DNA of 64,000 nucleotides from NCBI GenBank assembly GCA_050246875.1, contig JBFWVF010000008.1, positions 62,001 to 126,000 on the forward strand, written 5' to 3'. Of the stretch, positions 24,873-32,703 are shown in pieces (the stretch's first letter is position 1; every line of letters starts with the position of its first letter). The translations under genes and the position numbers were made by a program. Source of the DNA: SHWB01 sp050246875. GTDB taxonomy: Bacteria; Pseudomonadota; Alphaproteobacteria; UBA6615. The notes beneath the pieces were generated by a model, which saw only the letters and a list, made by a program, of their open reading frames with translations, was not told where the DNA came from and ran no database searches.

Positions 24873-24877
24873 GCGCC

Positions 24878-25321
24878 CTACAACAGCCCGAGTTCACGCA
24901 GTTCCGCCGCCATGGCCGGCGGCGGCTCGTCGGTGTCCTCGGCGGACTCGCCGCGCCGCAGGTCGGGCGGCACGTCGGCGGCCTCGAGGTAGCGCCAGCC
25001 CTGGAATGGCCGCATCCGGCGCGGGCGCGTCCGCACCAGGTCGGGGTCGAGAACGAGGGCCGTGCGTCGTCCGCCCTCGCCGAGTGAAACCTGCTCGATC
25101 GCCAGCAGGCGCTGACGCACCAGCACGCTGCCCTTGACCACCCAGTAGAGCGAGCCGCCGTCGAGGGCCTCGTCGAGGCGGCGCGGCGCGTTCCGCGTCA
25201 GCACCTGGATGCGGTCGGGACCGCCGGCGGCTACGCGCTCCTCGCGCCGCTGGCGCTGGCGGTCGACGAGGGCATCGACGGAGTCGACGCCGACGGCGAG
25301 CTTGATGAGATGGACCGGCAT
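24878..25321 (-). CDS. DUF1489 family protein
   Basis: The 147-residue protein begins MPVHLIKLAVGVDSVDALVD and contains RLDEALDGGSLYWVVKGSVL, features of the DUF1489 family found mainly in alphaproteobacteria. The family is compact, cytoplasmic and of unknown function. The C-terminus is acidic (ESAEDTDEPPP). It lies 79 bases downstream of the Hpt gene on the same strand. Confidence 0.8.
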   Translation of the reverse strand: MPVHLIKLAVGVDSVDALVDRQRQRREERVAAGGPDRIQVLTRNAPRRLDEALDGGSLYWVVKGSVLVRQRLLAIEQVSLGEGGRRTALVLDPDLVRTRPRRMRPFQGWRYLEAADVPPDLRRGESAEDTDEPPPAMAAELRELGLL

Positions 25322-25400
25322 GTCGACCGACCCTTAACAGGGGCGACCGCGGGCGCAAACGGGCGGCGACGTTGAAAAGCGGGGAAAACCTCGCGCCGGC

Positions 25401-25895
25401 TCAGCCGGCCGTACCGCGATTCACCAGGACGCGCAGGCCGTCGACGATGCCGGCGCCGGTGGCGCCCCCGTCGCCCTGCACGCGGTTGGCGACGACGGCG
25501 TTGAGCGCCTCTGCATGGGCGCGCAGGACGCTGCGGTCGGCCGCGGCGGGATCCGGCAGCTTCTCGATGTAGTCACACAGCAGCGTGCCGATCTCGGTCA
25601 CCATCGGGTAGCCGAAGGTGCCGCCCTGACCGCGCAACTCGTGGGCGACGCGGAAGATCGCCTTGAGCTGCCCGTCGGCCGCGGCGAAACCGTCGACGAG
25701 TTGCACGAGCCGGGCGGCTTCGTCGGTCATCCGCTCCTCGAACTCGCCGCGCATGCTGGCAATGGCGGCTTCGGCCTGGGCCAGCACCGCCGGATCGATG
25801 GCCGGGCCCGGCGCGGGATTCGCCACCTTCGCCTTCAGCACGTTGGGCCGGTTGATCATCTGATAATTGCCATTGGGCCGGGTCGGACTGGTCAT
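25401..25895 (-). CDS. Histidine phosphotransfer (Hpt) domain protein
   Basis: The 164-residue protein has an Hpt helix bundle. The phospho-accepting histidine is His85 in FRVAHELRGQGGTFGYP. Hpt proteins relay phosphate between a hybrid sensor kinase and a response regulator. The first 35 residues are a Pro/Asn-rich extension. GGAGGCTAG precedes ATG 25895. The response regulator gene lies 26 bases upstream, suggesting that the two proteins act in one phosphorelay. The kinase is not in the window. Confidence 0.88.
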   Translation of the reverse strand: MTSPTRPNGNYQMINRPNVLKAKVANPAPGPAIDPAVLAQAEAAIASMRGEFEERMTDEAARLVQLVDGFAAADGQLKAIFRVAHELRGQGGTFGYPMVTEIGTLLCDYIEKLPDPAAADRSVLRAHAEALNAVVANRVQGDGGATGAGIVDGLRVLVNRGTAG

Positions 25896-25921
25896 GGCAC
25901 TAGCCTCCGGGCGGACTGCGG

Positions 25922-26512
25922 TCAGCGGCTCGTGGCCGCGCGGGCCGTTGGCCCGCCGCGTGTTTCGGCACCGGCCGTGTCGAGGCGGCGTTCCGGTCCG
26001 CCATAGCCGGGGTCCTCGCGGCGCCGGCGGTCCGGGCCGAAATAGGAGTCGGTGCGCACGAACGGCCGCGGATTGTCGATGACGGCCGTCAGGCGCTTGT
26101 ACAGGCTCTCGACCGTGAACGGCTTGGCGAGGAACTCCGTCACGCCGTGGTCGCGCGCGCGCATCACCCGCTCGCGGTCCGAAAACGCCGTGATCATGAT
26201 GATCGGCGTGTACGGGTTGGGGCTCTTGCGCGAGGTTCGCACGAGGTCGACGAAGTCGAGGCCGCCCACCGGCTGCATCTCGAAATCGGTGAACACGATG
26301 TCGTAGTCGAGCCGGCAGAACGCCTCGAAACCACTGCGCCCTTCCTCGGCGACGTCGATCGCGCGCACGCCGAGGGCCATCAGAATCGTCCGCAGCAGCG
26401 TGCGGATGTGCGCGTTGTCGTCGACGATGAGGATGCGCAGATTGTCGAGCCGGTAGCTCAATCCCGAGGCCCCCCGCGTTCCGTCGCGAACCGGCGGAAC
26501 CGACCGCTGCAC
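25922..26512 (-). CDS. CheY-like response regulator
   Basis: The product (196 residues from GTG 26512) is a single receiver domain with a C-terminal extension. It has the acidic pair Asp31-Asp32 (LIVDDNAHIR), phospho-Asp76 (FTDFEM), Thr108 and Lys130 (AKPF). The tail DSYFGPDRRRREDPGY, then GGPERR, is characteristic of alphaproteobacterial receiver proteins without an output domain. It probably acts by protein contact in a phosphorelay with the adjacent Hpt protein. The start is uncertain; no strong ribosome binding site is visible. Confidence 0.88.
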   Translation of the reverse strand: MQRSVPPVRDGTRGASGLSYRLDNLRILIVDDNAHIRTLLRTILMALGVRAIDVAEEGRSGFEAFCRLDYDIVFTDFEMQPVGGLDFVDLVRTSRKSPNPYTPIIMITAFSDRERVMRARDHGVTEFLAKPFTVESLYKRLTAVIDNPRPFVRTDSYFGPDRRRREDPGYGGPERRLDTAGAETRGGPTARAATSR

Positions 26513-26581
26513 GCGACGCTACCGTCGATTCGTGAACGATTCTTTACCACTGGCCGGCGCCGGGCCGCCAGCGGCGGCGCC

Positions 26582-27490
26582 TCAGGCGGCCTTTTTAGCC
26601 GCCCGGGCAAGGGCGACGCGCGAATTGGGCGCGCGACCGAGGGCGGCGCAGATGAAGGCCCCCGCCTCGGCCAGCGCCTCGAAGTCGATACCGGTGGGGA
26701 TGCCCATGCCGGCCAGCATGTAGAGCACGTCCTCGGTCGCCACGTTGCCGGCTGCGCCCGGCGCATAGGGGCAGCCGCCGAGGCCCGAGACGGCGCTGTC
26801 GATCGTCGCCGCGCCCTCCTCGAGGCAGGCGAGGATGTTGGCCAGCGCCTGGCCGTAGGTGTCATGGAAATGCAGCCCCACACGCTGCGGCCCGAGCGCC
26901 GCGCCGACCTCGACGAACGCGGCGCGCGCCAGCGCCGGCGTGCCGACGCCGATGGTGTCGCCGAGGCTGACCTCGTAGCAGCCCATGTCCGTGAGCGCGC
27001 GGGCCACCTCGACGACCCGCGTCACCGGCACCTCGCCCTCGTAGGGACAGCCGAGGACGCACGAGATGTAGCCGCGCACCGCCACGCCGGCCTCCCGGGC
27101 GGCCTCCGCCACCGGCCGGAAACGATCGAGGCTTTCGGCGATCGAGCAGTTGATGTTTCGCTTCGAGAAAGATTCGGAAGCCGCTGCGAATACGGCGATT
27201 TCGTCGACCTTCACCGCCAGGGCCCGCTCGAGTCCCTGAAGGTTCGGCACGAGCACCGGGTAGCGCGTGCCCGGGCGCCGGCGGATGGCGGCGAGCACCT
27301 CGCCGCTGTCGGCCATCTGCGGCACCCATTTCGGCGACACGAAGGCCCCCGCCTCGACCGCCGGCAACCCGGCGGCCGAGAGCCGGTCGACGAGCTCGAC
27401 CTTCACCGCCGTCGGCACGGTCGTCTTCTCGTTCTGCAACCCGTCGCGCGGGCCGACCTCGACGATGCGGACACGGCTCGGCAATGCCAT
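26582..27490 (-). CDS. mvaB: Hydroxymethylglutaryl-CoA lyase
   Basis: This 302-residue TIM-barrel lyase of the HMGL-like family cleaves HMG-CoA to acetoacetate and acetyl-CoA, the last step of leucine degradation. Evidence is VEVGPRDGLQNEK at the N-terminus, metal-site FHDTYGQALAN, and the active-site Cys signature SGLGGCPYAPGAAGN. AGGAAG precedes ATG 27490; an ATG eight codons upstream lacks a ribosome binding site. It is the most downstream gene of the methylcrotonyl-CoA carboxylase array, with a small gene on the opposite strand between it and mccA. In Pseudomonas the orthologue is called liuE. Confidence 0.93.
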   Translation of the reverse strand: MALPSRVRIVEVGPRDGLQNEKTTVPTAVKVELVDRLSAAGLPAVEAGAFVSPKWVPQMADSGEVLAAIRRRPGTRYPVLVPNLQGLERALAVKVDEIAVFAAASESFSKRNINCSIAESLDRFRPVAEAAREAGVAVRGYISCVLGCPYEGEVPVTRVVEVARALTDMGCYEVSLGDTIGVGTPALARAAFVEVGAALGPQRVGLHFHDTYGQALANILACLEEGAATIDSAVSGLGGCPYAPGAAGNVATEDVLYMLAGMGIPTGIDFEALAEAGAFICAALGRAPNSRVALARAAKKAA

Positions 27491-27634
27491 CGCTGCTTCC
27501 TGCTTGCTGCCCACAGGGAATATCGGTGCCCGGGGCCGCCGCCGTCAAACGGCCCCGCCGGCAATGCCCGCCGCATGAAAGGGGAACCGCGCGCCGTCCG
27601 GCGGCATTAGCGATCAAACGTTCCGGAGGCCGTC

Positions 27635-27826
27635 ATGGACCTGCTGCTCTTCCTTGTGCTGATCGTGCTGCTGCTCGGCGCGGTCGGCTCCTACCCGTCC
27701 TGGCCCTATGCCAGCGGCTGGGGCTACTACCCCAGTGGCCTCGCCGGCCTGCTGGTGGTGATCCTGCTGCTGATGTTCCTGTTCGGCGCCTTCGCCTGGC
27801 CCTGGGCGCCCGCGGCGCCGGTCTAG
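27635..27826 (+). CDS. Small DUF3309-like membrane protein, 63 residues
   Basis: The protein has two hydrophobic helices (MDLLLFLVLIVLLLGAVGSY and LLVVILLLMFLFGAFAW) joined by an aromatic loop WPYASGWGYYPSG. The loop resembles DUF3309 proteins, small stress-linked membrane proteins of unknown function. GGAGG stands before the ATG. It is transcribed against the surrounding mcc genes, and its stop overlaps the mccA stop by 3-4 bases. Confidence 0.65.
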   Translation: MDLLLFLVLIVLLLGAVGSYPSWPYASGWGYYPSGLAGLLVVILLLMFLFGAFAWPWAPAAPV

Positions 27827-29841
27827 GCTTTCTCGGCGCCGGCCTCCAGGCGCAGCAGTTCCGCGCCCTCGGCGACCTGATCGCCGGCGGCGAAATGGAT
27901 GTCGGCGACGCGGCCGTCGGCCGGCGCGGCGATGGCGTGCTCCATCTTCATCGCCTCGAGCACCATCAGCGTCTGGCCGCGCGTCACGGCATCGCCCGCC
28001 GCCACAGCGACGCGCACGACCTTGCCCGACAGCGGCGCCGACAGCGAGCCGGCGGCCGCCTCCCGCCCGGCGCCGCCGCCGAGTTCGGGCTTGCGGACAA
28101 AGCGCCAGGCGGCGCCGTCGAGGTGGACGACCAGCGCCCCGTCATGCGCCACGGCGCTCGCCTGCCGGCGCACCCCGTCGAGCGTCGCGGAAACGGACGC
28201 CCCCGCGACCGAAACGCCGTCCACAGCCGCCGCAGCGGCGCCGTCGAGGGCGATGGCCCAGCCGCTCCCCGCGGGACGGGCCGTGACGGCGACCTCGCGC
28301 TCGCCGTCCAGCAGGGTCAGGCCCACCTGCGGCGGCGCGTTGAGGCGCCAGCCGTCGGCACGGGCCCAGGGAGACGCTGGCGCGCCGGCCGCCATGGCCC
28401 GCCGCCGGGCCGCCGCGGCCCAGTCCTCCGCCAGCCATGCGGTGGCGAGGGCCAGCGCCGCGTCGGGCGCCGGCGCGGGCGGCGGCAGGAGGTCGGCCTG
28501 GTGGCGCTCGATGAAGCGGGTGTCGAGCCGGGCAGCGGCAAAGTCCGCGTGCCGCAGGCAGGCGACCAGGAAGGCACGGTTGGTCTGCGGCCCCACCACC
28601 TCGGTCGCCGCCAGCGCCGCCGCCAGCCCTTCGCGCGCCGCCTCCCGGTCGGCGCCGCCGAAGATCACCTTGGCCAGCATCGGGTCGTAGAACGGCGCCA
28701 CGGTGTCGCCGCCGCGCACGCCGGTGTCGATGCGCAGGCCGTCCCGCGCCTCGGGCCAGGCGAGATGCGCGAGATAGCCCGAGGACGGCAGGAAGCCGCG
28801 TTGCGGATCTTCGGCATAGAGGCGCGCCTCGATGGCATGTCCGGCGAGCTTCACGTCGGCCTGCCGCAGCGGCAGCCTCTCGCCCGCGGCGACGCGGAAC
28901 TGCCACTCCACCAGATCGAGCCCGGTGACGAATTCCGTAACCGGATGTTCCACTTGCAGGCGGGTATTCATCTCCATGAAGAAGAAATTCGAGGGGTCGT
29001 CGGCCTCGGCGAGGAACTCCACCGTGCCGGCGCCGACATAGGAGACGGCGCGCGCCGCCGCCACCGCCGCCTCGCCCAGCGCCGCGCGCTGGGCCGGCGT
29101 CAGCCCGGGCGCCGGCGCTTCCTCGATGACCTTCTGGTGGCGGCGCTGCAGGGAGCAGTCGCGCTCGAACAGGTGGATGACCTCGCCAAGCGTGTCGGCG
29201 AAGACCTGCACCTCGATATGGCGCGCCCGCTCGACCCAGCGTTCCAGCAACACGCGGCCGTCGCCGAAGGCGTTCTCGGCTTCGCGCTGCGCGCCGGCCA
29301 ACGCCTCGAGGAACTTGCCGGCATCGTGCACCACGCGCATGCCGCGCCCGCCGCCGCCGGCGGAGGCCTTGATCAGCACCGGAAAGCCGATGCGCGCCGC
29401 CTCGGCGGCAAGGCGCGTGGGGTCGGCGCCGTCGGCATGGAAGCCGGGCACCAGCGGCACGCCGGCCTTCTCCATCAGCGCCTTGGCGCGCGACTTGTCG
29501 CCCATCGCGCGCATCGCCGCTGCCGGCGGGCCGACGAGGACGAGGCCGGCCGCCGCCACGGCGTCGGCGAAGTCGGCGTTCTCCGACAGGAAGCCGTAGC
29601 CCGGATGGATGGCCTCGGCGCCCGACGCGCGCGCGGCGGCGAGGATCGCCGGGATCGAGAGGTAGCTCTCGCGTACCGGGGCCGGGCCGATCCGCACCGC
29701 CGTGTCGCAGGCGGCGACGTGCATCGCCCCGGCATCGGCGTCGGAATGAACGGCGACCGTCCGCAGGCCCATGCGGCGGGCGGTGCGGGCGATGCGGCAG
29801 GCGATCTCGCCGCGGTTGGCGATCAGGACGGTGCGGAACAC
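27823..29841 (-). CDS. mccA: 3-Methylcrotonyl-CoA carboxylase biotin-containing alpha subunit
   Basis: From GTG 29841 it has 672 residues and starts FRTVLIANRGEIACRIARTA, the normal N-terminus of acyl-CoA carboxylase alpha subunits. The biotin carboxylase domain shows KASAGGGGRGMRVV and FMEMNTRLQVEHPVTE. The C-terminal biotinyl domain carries the biotin lysine in EAMKMEH (about 632). With MccB it carboxylates 3-methylcrotonyl-CoA in leucine degradation. Upstream GTG (29853) and TTG (29868) codons are alternative starts. Propionyl- or geranyl-CoA carboxylase is excluded only by context: mccB, a hydratase and HMG-CoA lyase are in the same array. Confidence 0.9.
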   Translation of the reverse strand: MFRTVLIANRGEIACRIARTARRMGLRTVAVHSDADAGAMHVAACDTAVRIGPAPVRESYLSIPAILAAARASGAEAIHPGYGFLSENADFADAVAAAGLVLVGPPAAAMRAMGDKSRAKALMEKAGVPLVPGFHADGADPTRLAAEAARIGFPVLIKASAGGGGRGMRVVHDAGKFLEALAGAQREAENAFGDGRVLLERWVERARHIEVQVFADTLGEVIHLFERDCSLQRRHQKVIEEAPAPGLTPAQRAALGEAAVAAARAVSYVGAGTVEFLAEADDPSNFFFMEMNTRLQVEHPVTEFVTGLDLVEWQFRVAAGERLPLRQADVKLAGHAIEARLYAEDPQRGFLPSSGYLAHLAWPEARDGLRIDTGVRGGDTVAPFYDPMLAKVIFGGADREAAREGLAAALAATEVVGPQTNRAFLVACLRHADFAAARLDTRFIERHQADLLPPPAPAPDAALALATAWLAEDWAAAARRRAMAAGAPASPWARADGWRLNAPPQVGLTLLDGEREVAVTARPAGSGWAIALDGAAAAAVDGVSVAGASVSATLDGVRRQASAVAHDGALVVHLDGAAWRFVRKPELGGGAGREAAAGSLSAPLSGKVVRVAVAAGDAVTRGQTLMVLEAMKMEHAIAAPADGRVADIHFAAGDQVAEGAELLRLEAGAEKA

Positions 29842-29903
29842 GGGCGACGACACACGGCAGGTTGGCAAGGGTGGGCCACCCTACTCTGCCGGCCCGCCGG
29901 CCG

Positions 29904-31601
29904 TCATCCGGCCGTGGGGGCTTCCGCCTGCGGGTTGAGCGCCTCGACGAGCAGCTCGGCGGCGCGCTTGGAGGCGTCGACGAAGGGCATCAGCACGAGG
30001 TCGGCGCCGGCCTGGCGCAGCCGCACGGCGTCGCGCGGATCGTGCGCCGTGAGGGCGACCTTGCCGGCGTAGCCGCGCCGCCGCAGCGCGCCGACCAGCG
30101 CCAGGCGGTGGTCGTAGCCGGAGACGTCGTCGTAGGGCGAATGCACGGCGCTGACCACCCAGGCGACGCCATCGAGCGGCAGCGCGTCGAGAAAGGCATG
30201 GTCGTCGGCATTGCCGTAGCGGGCGTCGATGCCGAGGTCGCGGAAGCGCGCCACCGCCTGCGGATCGAAGTCGATGGCCAGCACGCGCACCTCCGCCTGC
30301 TGCAGGGCCCGCGCGATCGGTGCGCCGTAGCGGCCGAGGCCGAAGAGTACCAGTTGCCAGCCGCCCTTGCTGCCTTCCGCCGCCTCGCCGTCGGGCTCGC
30401 GCGGCGTCGTGCGGCGTTCGAGATGGCGCAGCAGCGGCGCGCAGAACTCGCCGATGCGATGCGACCACAGGATCATGTAGCTCGACAGCGCGATGGTGAC
30501 GAAGCTGACCGCCGTGACGAGGCCCAGCGCCGCCTCGTCGACGTCGCCGACGGCCAGCCCCATGGCCATCAGGATCAGCGAGAACTCGCTGATCTGCCCC
30601 ATGGTGATGCCGGTGAGGAAGCCGGTGCAGGCGCGATAGCCCATCGCCACCATGATGGCGAGGATCAGCAGCGGCTTGCCCAGCAGCACGAAGGCCGACA
30701 GTGCAATTGCCTCGCCGACGAGATCGCCGATCACCCCGACATCGAGACGCGAGCCGAGCGCGATGAAGAAGAACAGCAGCATGAAGTCGCGCAGGCTGCC
30801 GAGCCGCGCCGCGATGGCCTCGCGATAGGGCGTCGAGGCCAGCGAGACGCCGGCCAGCAGGCCGCCCAGTTCCATCGACAGGCCGCCCTGCTCGGCCAGC
30901 GCCCCGAGCAGCGTCGCCCAGCCCAGCGCGAAGCAGATGATCAGCTCGGGCGAGCGGACCAGCCGGTGCGTCAGCCAGTTGGCGACGTAGCGCATGAACA
31001 GGCCGGTCGCCGCCAGTAGCGCGACACCGACGGCGAGCACTTCGAGGATGCTGGCGCCGAGCGCGCCGCCCTCGCCGACCTCGGCCGCGGCGAGCGCGAT
31101 CATGCACACCACCACCACGAGGTCCTGGACGATGAGGCAGCCGAGCGCGATGCGGCCGTGCAGCGCATCGAGTTCGCGCCGGTCGGACAGCAGTTTCACC
31201 ACGATGATGGTCGACGAGAAGGTCAGCGCGACGGCGATGTAGGCCGCGCCGACCGTTTCGAGGCCGAGCCAGACGCCGAGTAGGAAGCCGAGGATCGCCG
31301 TGAAAGCGATCTGGCCGAGGCCGGCGACGAGGGCGACCGGCCCGACCTGGCGGATGAGCTTCAGGTCGAGTTGCAGGCCGACGAGGAACAGCAGCACGGC
31401 GATGCCGAGTTCCGACAGCAGGGCGACCATTTCCGACGAGTGCACGATGCCGAGCACCGACGGGCCGGCGAGCACGCCGGCGGCGATGAAGGAGACGACC
31501 AGCGGCTGGCGCAGCGCGAGCCCGGCGAAACCGACGGCGGAGGCGAGCACCAGCAGCGCCGCCACCTCGGCGAAGGTCGAATGCAGGACGAAATCGAGCA
31601 T
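29904..31601 (-). CDS. Cation:proton antiporter, CPA2 family with TrkA-N domain (Kef/YbaL-like)
   Basis: This 565-residue membrane protein has about 12 helices of the Na+/H+ exchanger fold (VLAGPSVLGIV, LLAGVSLAST). A cytoplasmic TrkA-N nucleotide-binding domain follows (LVLFGLGRYGAPIARALQ, then AIDFDPQAVARFRDLG). Such proteins exchange K+ or Na+ for protons under NAD(H)- or glutathione-type gating. It lies between the mccA gene and the hydratase gene, all in one direction with small gaps, so it is probably cotranscribed with the leucine pathway although no metabolic link is evident. Confidence 0.9.
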   Translation of the reverse strand: MLDFVLHSTFAEVAALLVLASAVGFAGLALRQPLVVSFIAAGVLAGPSVLGIVHSSEMVALLSELGIAVLLFLVGLQLDLKLIRQVGPVALVAGLGQIAFTAILGFLLGVWLGLETVGAAYIAVALTFSSTIIVVKLLSDRRELDALHGRIALGCLIVQDLVVVVCMIALAAAEVGEGGALGASILEVLAVGVALLAATGLFMRYVANWLTHRLVRSPELIICFALGWATLLGALAEQGGLSMELGGLLAGVSLASTPYREAIAARLGSLRDFMLLFFFIALGSRLDVGVIGDLVGEAIALSAFVLLGKPLLILAIMVAMGYRACTGFLTGITMGQISEFSLILMAMGLAVGDVDEAALGLVTAVSFVTIALSSYMILWSHRIGEFCAPLLRHLERRTTPREPDGEAAEGSKGGWQLVLFGLGRYGAPIARALQQAEVRVLAIDFDPQAVARFRDLGIDARYGNADDHAFLDALPLDGVAWVVSAVHSPYDDVSGYDHRLALVGALRRRGYAGKVALTAHDPRDAVRLRQAGADLVLMPFVDASKRAAELLVEALNPQAEAPTAG

Positions 31602-31716
31602 CGCGCGCGGCTGTTCCCCATCCGGCCCGCACGCTGGCGAGGAAACGCCCGTCTGGCCGGCCCCGAAACCTTATGCACGGCACGGGCCAGCGACAATGAT
31701 CCGGCGCAACCCCGGT

Positions 31717-32502
31717 CTAATTCCGCCACTTGGGCGCGCGCTTTTCCAGAAAGGCGGCGACGCCCTCCCTTCCCTCGGCGGAGGCGCGCACCCTGGCGAT
31801 GTGGTGCGCGGTGTCCTCGATCATGGCGTCGTCGACCGGGCCGGCGGCGACGCGGGAGACCAGCCACTTGCACTCGGCGATGGCGGCGGGGCCGTTGCGC
31901 AGCAGCGCGGCGGTGATGTCGTCGACCGTGTGGTCGAGGCGCTCGCGGTAGACGAGGACGTGGATCAGGCCGAGGTCGAGCGCCTCGGCGGCGCGGATCG
32001 GCTCGGCGGTGAGGAAGTAGCGCCGCGACGCCCGCTCGCCGATGGCCCGCACGACATAGGGCGAGATGGTCGAGGGCGTCAGGCCGAGGCGGGCCTCCGA
32101 CAGCACGAACTGCGCCGACGGCGTCGCCACGGCGATGTCGCAGGCGGCGACCAGGCCGACGCCGCCGCCGTAGCAGGGGCCATGGACGCGGGCGACGGTC
32201 GGCTTCGGCAATCCGTTGAGCGTCTTCAGCATGCGGGCGAGCGCGCGGGCGTCGGCGAGGTTCTCCGCCTCGCCATAGCCGGCCATGCGGCGCATCCAGC
32301 CGAGATCGGCACCGGCCGAGAAGCTTTTCCCCTCGCCGGCAAGCTGCACGACGCGCACCGCCGGGTCGGCGGCGGCCGCCTCCAGCGCCACGGTGATGGC
32401 GTCGATCAGGGTGTCGTCGAAGGCGTTATGCCGCTCCGGCCGCGCGAAGGTGAGCCGCGCCACCCCGCCCTCGACCGTGACCTTCAGCCCCTCGCCCGCC
32501 AT
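31717..32502 (-). CDS. liuC: Enoyl-CoA hydratase family protein, probable methylglutaconyl-CoA hydratase
   Basis: The 261-residue crotonase-fold protein has oxyanion-hole segments AGEGKSFSAGADLGWMRRM (about 54-72) and HGPCYGGGVGLVAACDIAV (about 105-123), with the catalytic Glu in SEARLGLTPSTISPYV. ATG 32502 follows GGGAGCGG. It lies between mccB and the antiporter gene, and mccA lies further downstream. Hydration of 3-methylglutaconyl-CoA to HMG-CoA is exactly the missing step between MccAB and HMG-CoA lyase. The specific substrate is inferred from this context. Confidence 0.85.
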   Translation of the reverse strand: MAGEGLKVTVEGGVARLTFARPERHNAFDDTLIDAITVALEAAAADPAVRVVQLAGEGKSFSAGADLGWMRRMAGYGEAENLADARALARMLKTLNGLPKPTVARVHGPCYGGGVGLVAACDIAVATPSAQFVLSEARLGLTPSTISPYVVRAIGERASRRYFLTAEPIRAAEALDLGLIHVLVYRERLDHTVDDITAALLRNGPAAIAECKWLVSRVAAGPVDDAMIEDTAHHIARVRASAEGREGVAAFLEKRAPKWRN

Positions 32503-32555
32503 CCAACCGCTCCCTGCGTCGTGAAGCAAAACGGCGAGGCCGGCAGCGTCGCCCC

Positions 32556-32693
32556 ACCTCACCCCGCCCTCTCCGCCCCCCGGGGCGGAGAGGGTGAATT
32601 AGCACAGGCGCGGCAGCGTTTCGCCCTCTCCGCCGGTGGGGCGGAGAGGGAGGGGCCCCGTCGCCCCGGCGACGGGGAGGGTGAGGTGGGGCC
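32556..32693. repeat. CTCTCCGCCCC / GGGTGAGGTGGGG palindromic repeat, between mccB and hydratase genes
   Basis: It starts CCACCTCACCCCGCCCTCTC, contains CTCTCCGCCCC-CC-GGGGCGGAGAG, and ends GGGGAGGGTGAGGTGGGGCC. Its organisation is near-identical to the copy at 13316-13455, including a location inside an operon. Confidence 0.8.
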
Positions 32694-32703
32694 TTTGCCC
32701 CGC

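Noticed and set aside
27484..30072. 862-codon open frame opposite mccA
   Set aside because: The translation is low-complexity and motif-free, while the minus strand encodes a clear biotin carboxylase with a biotinyl domain.
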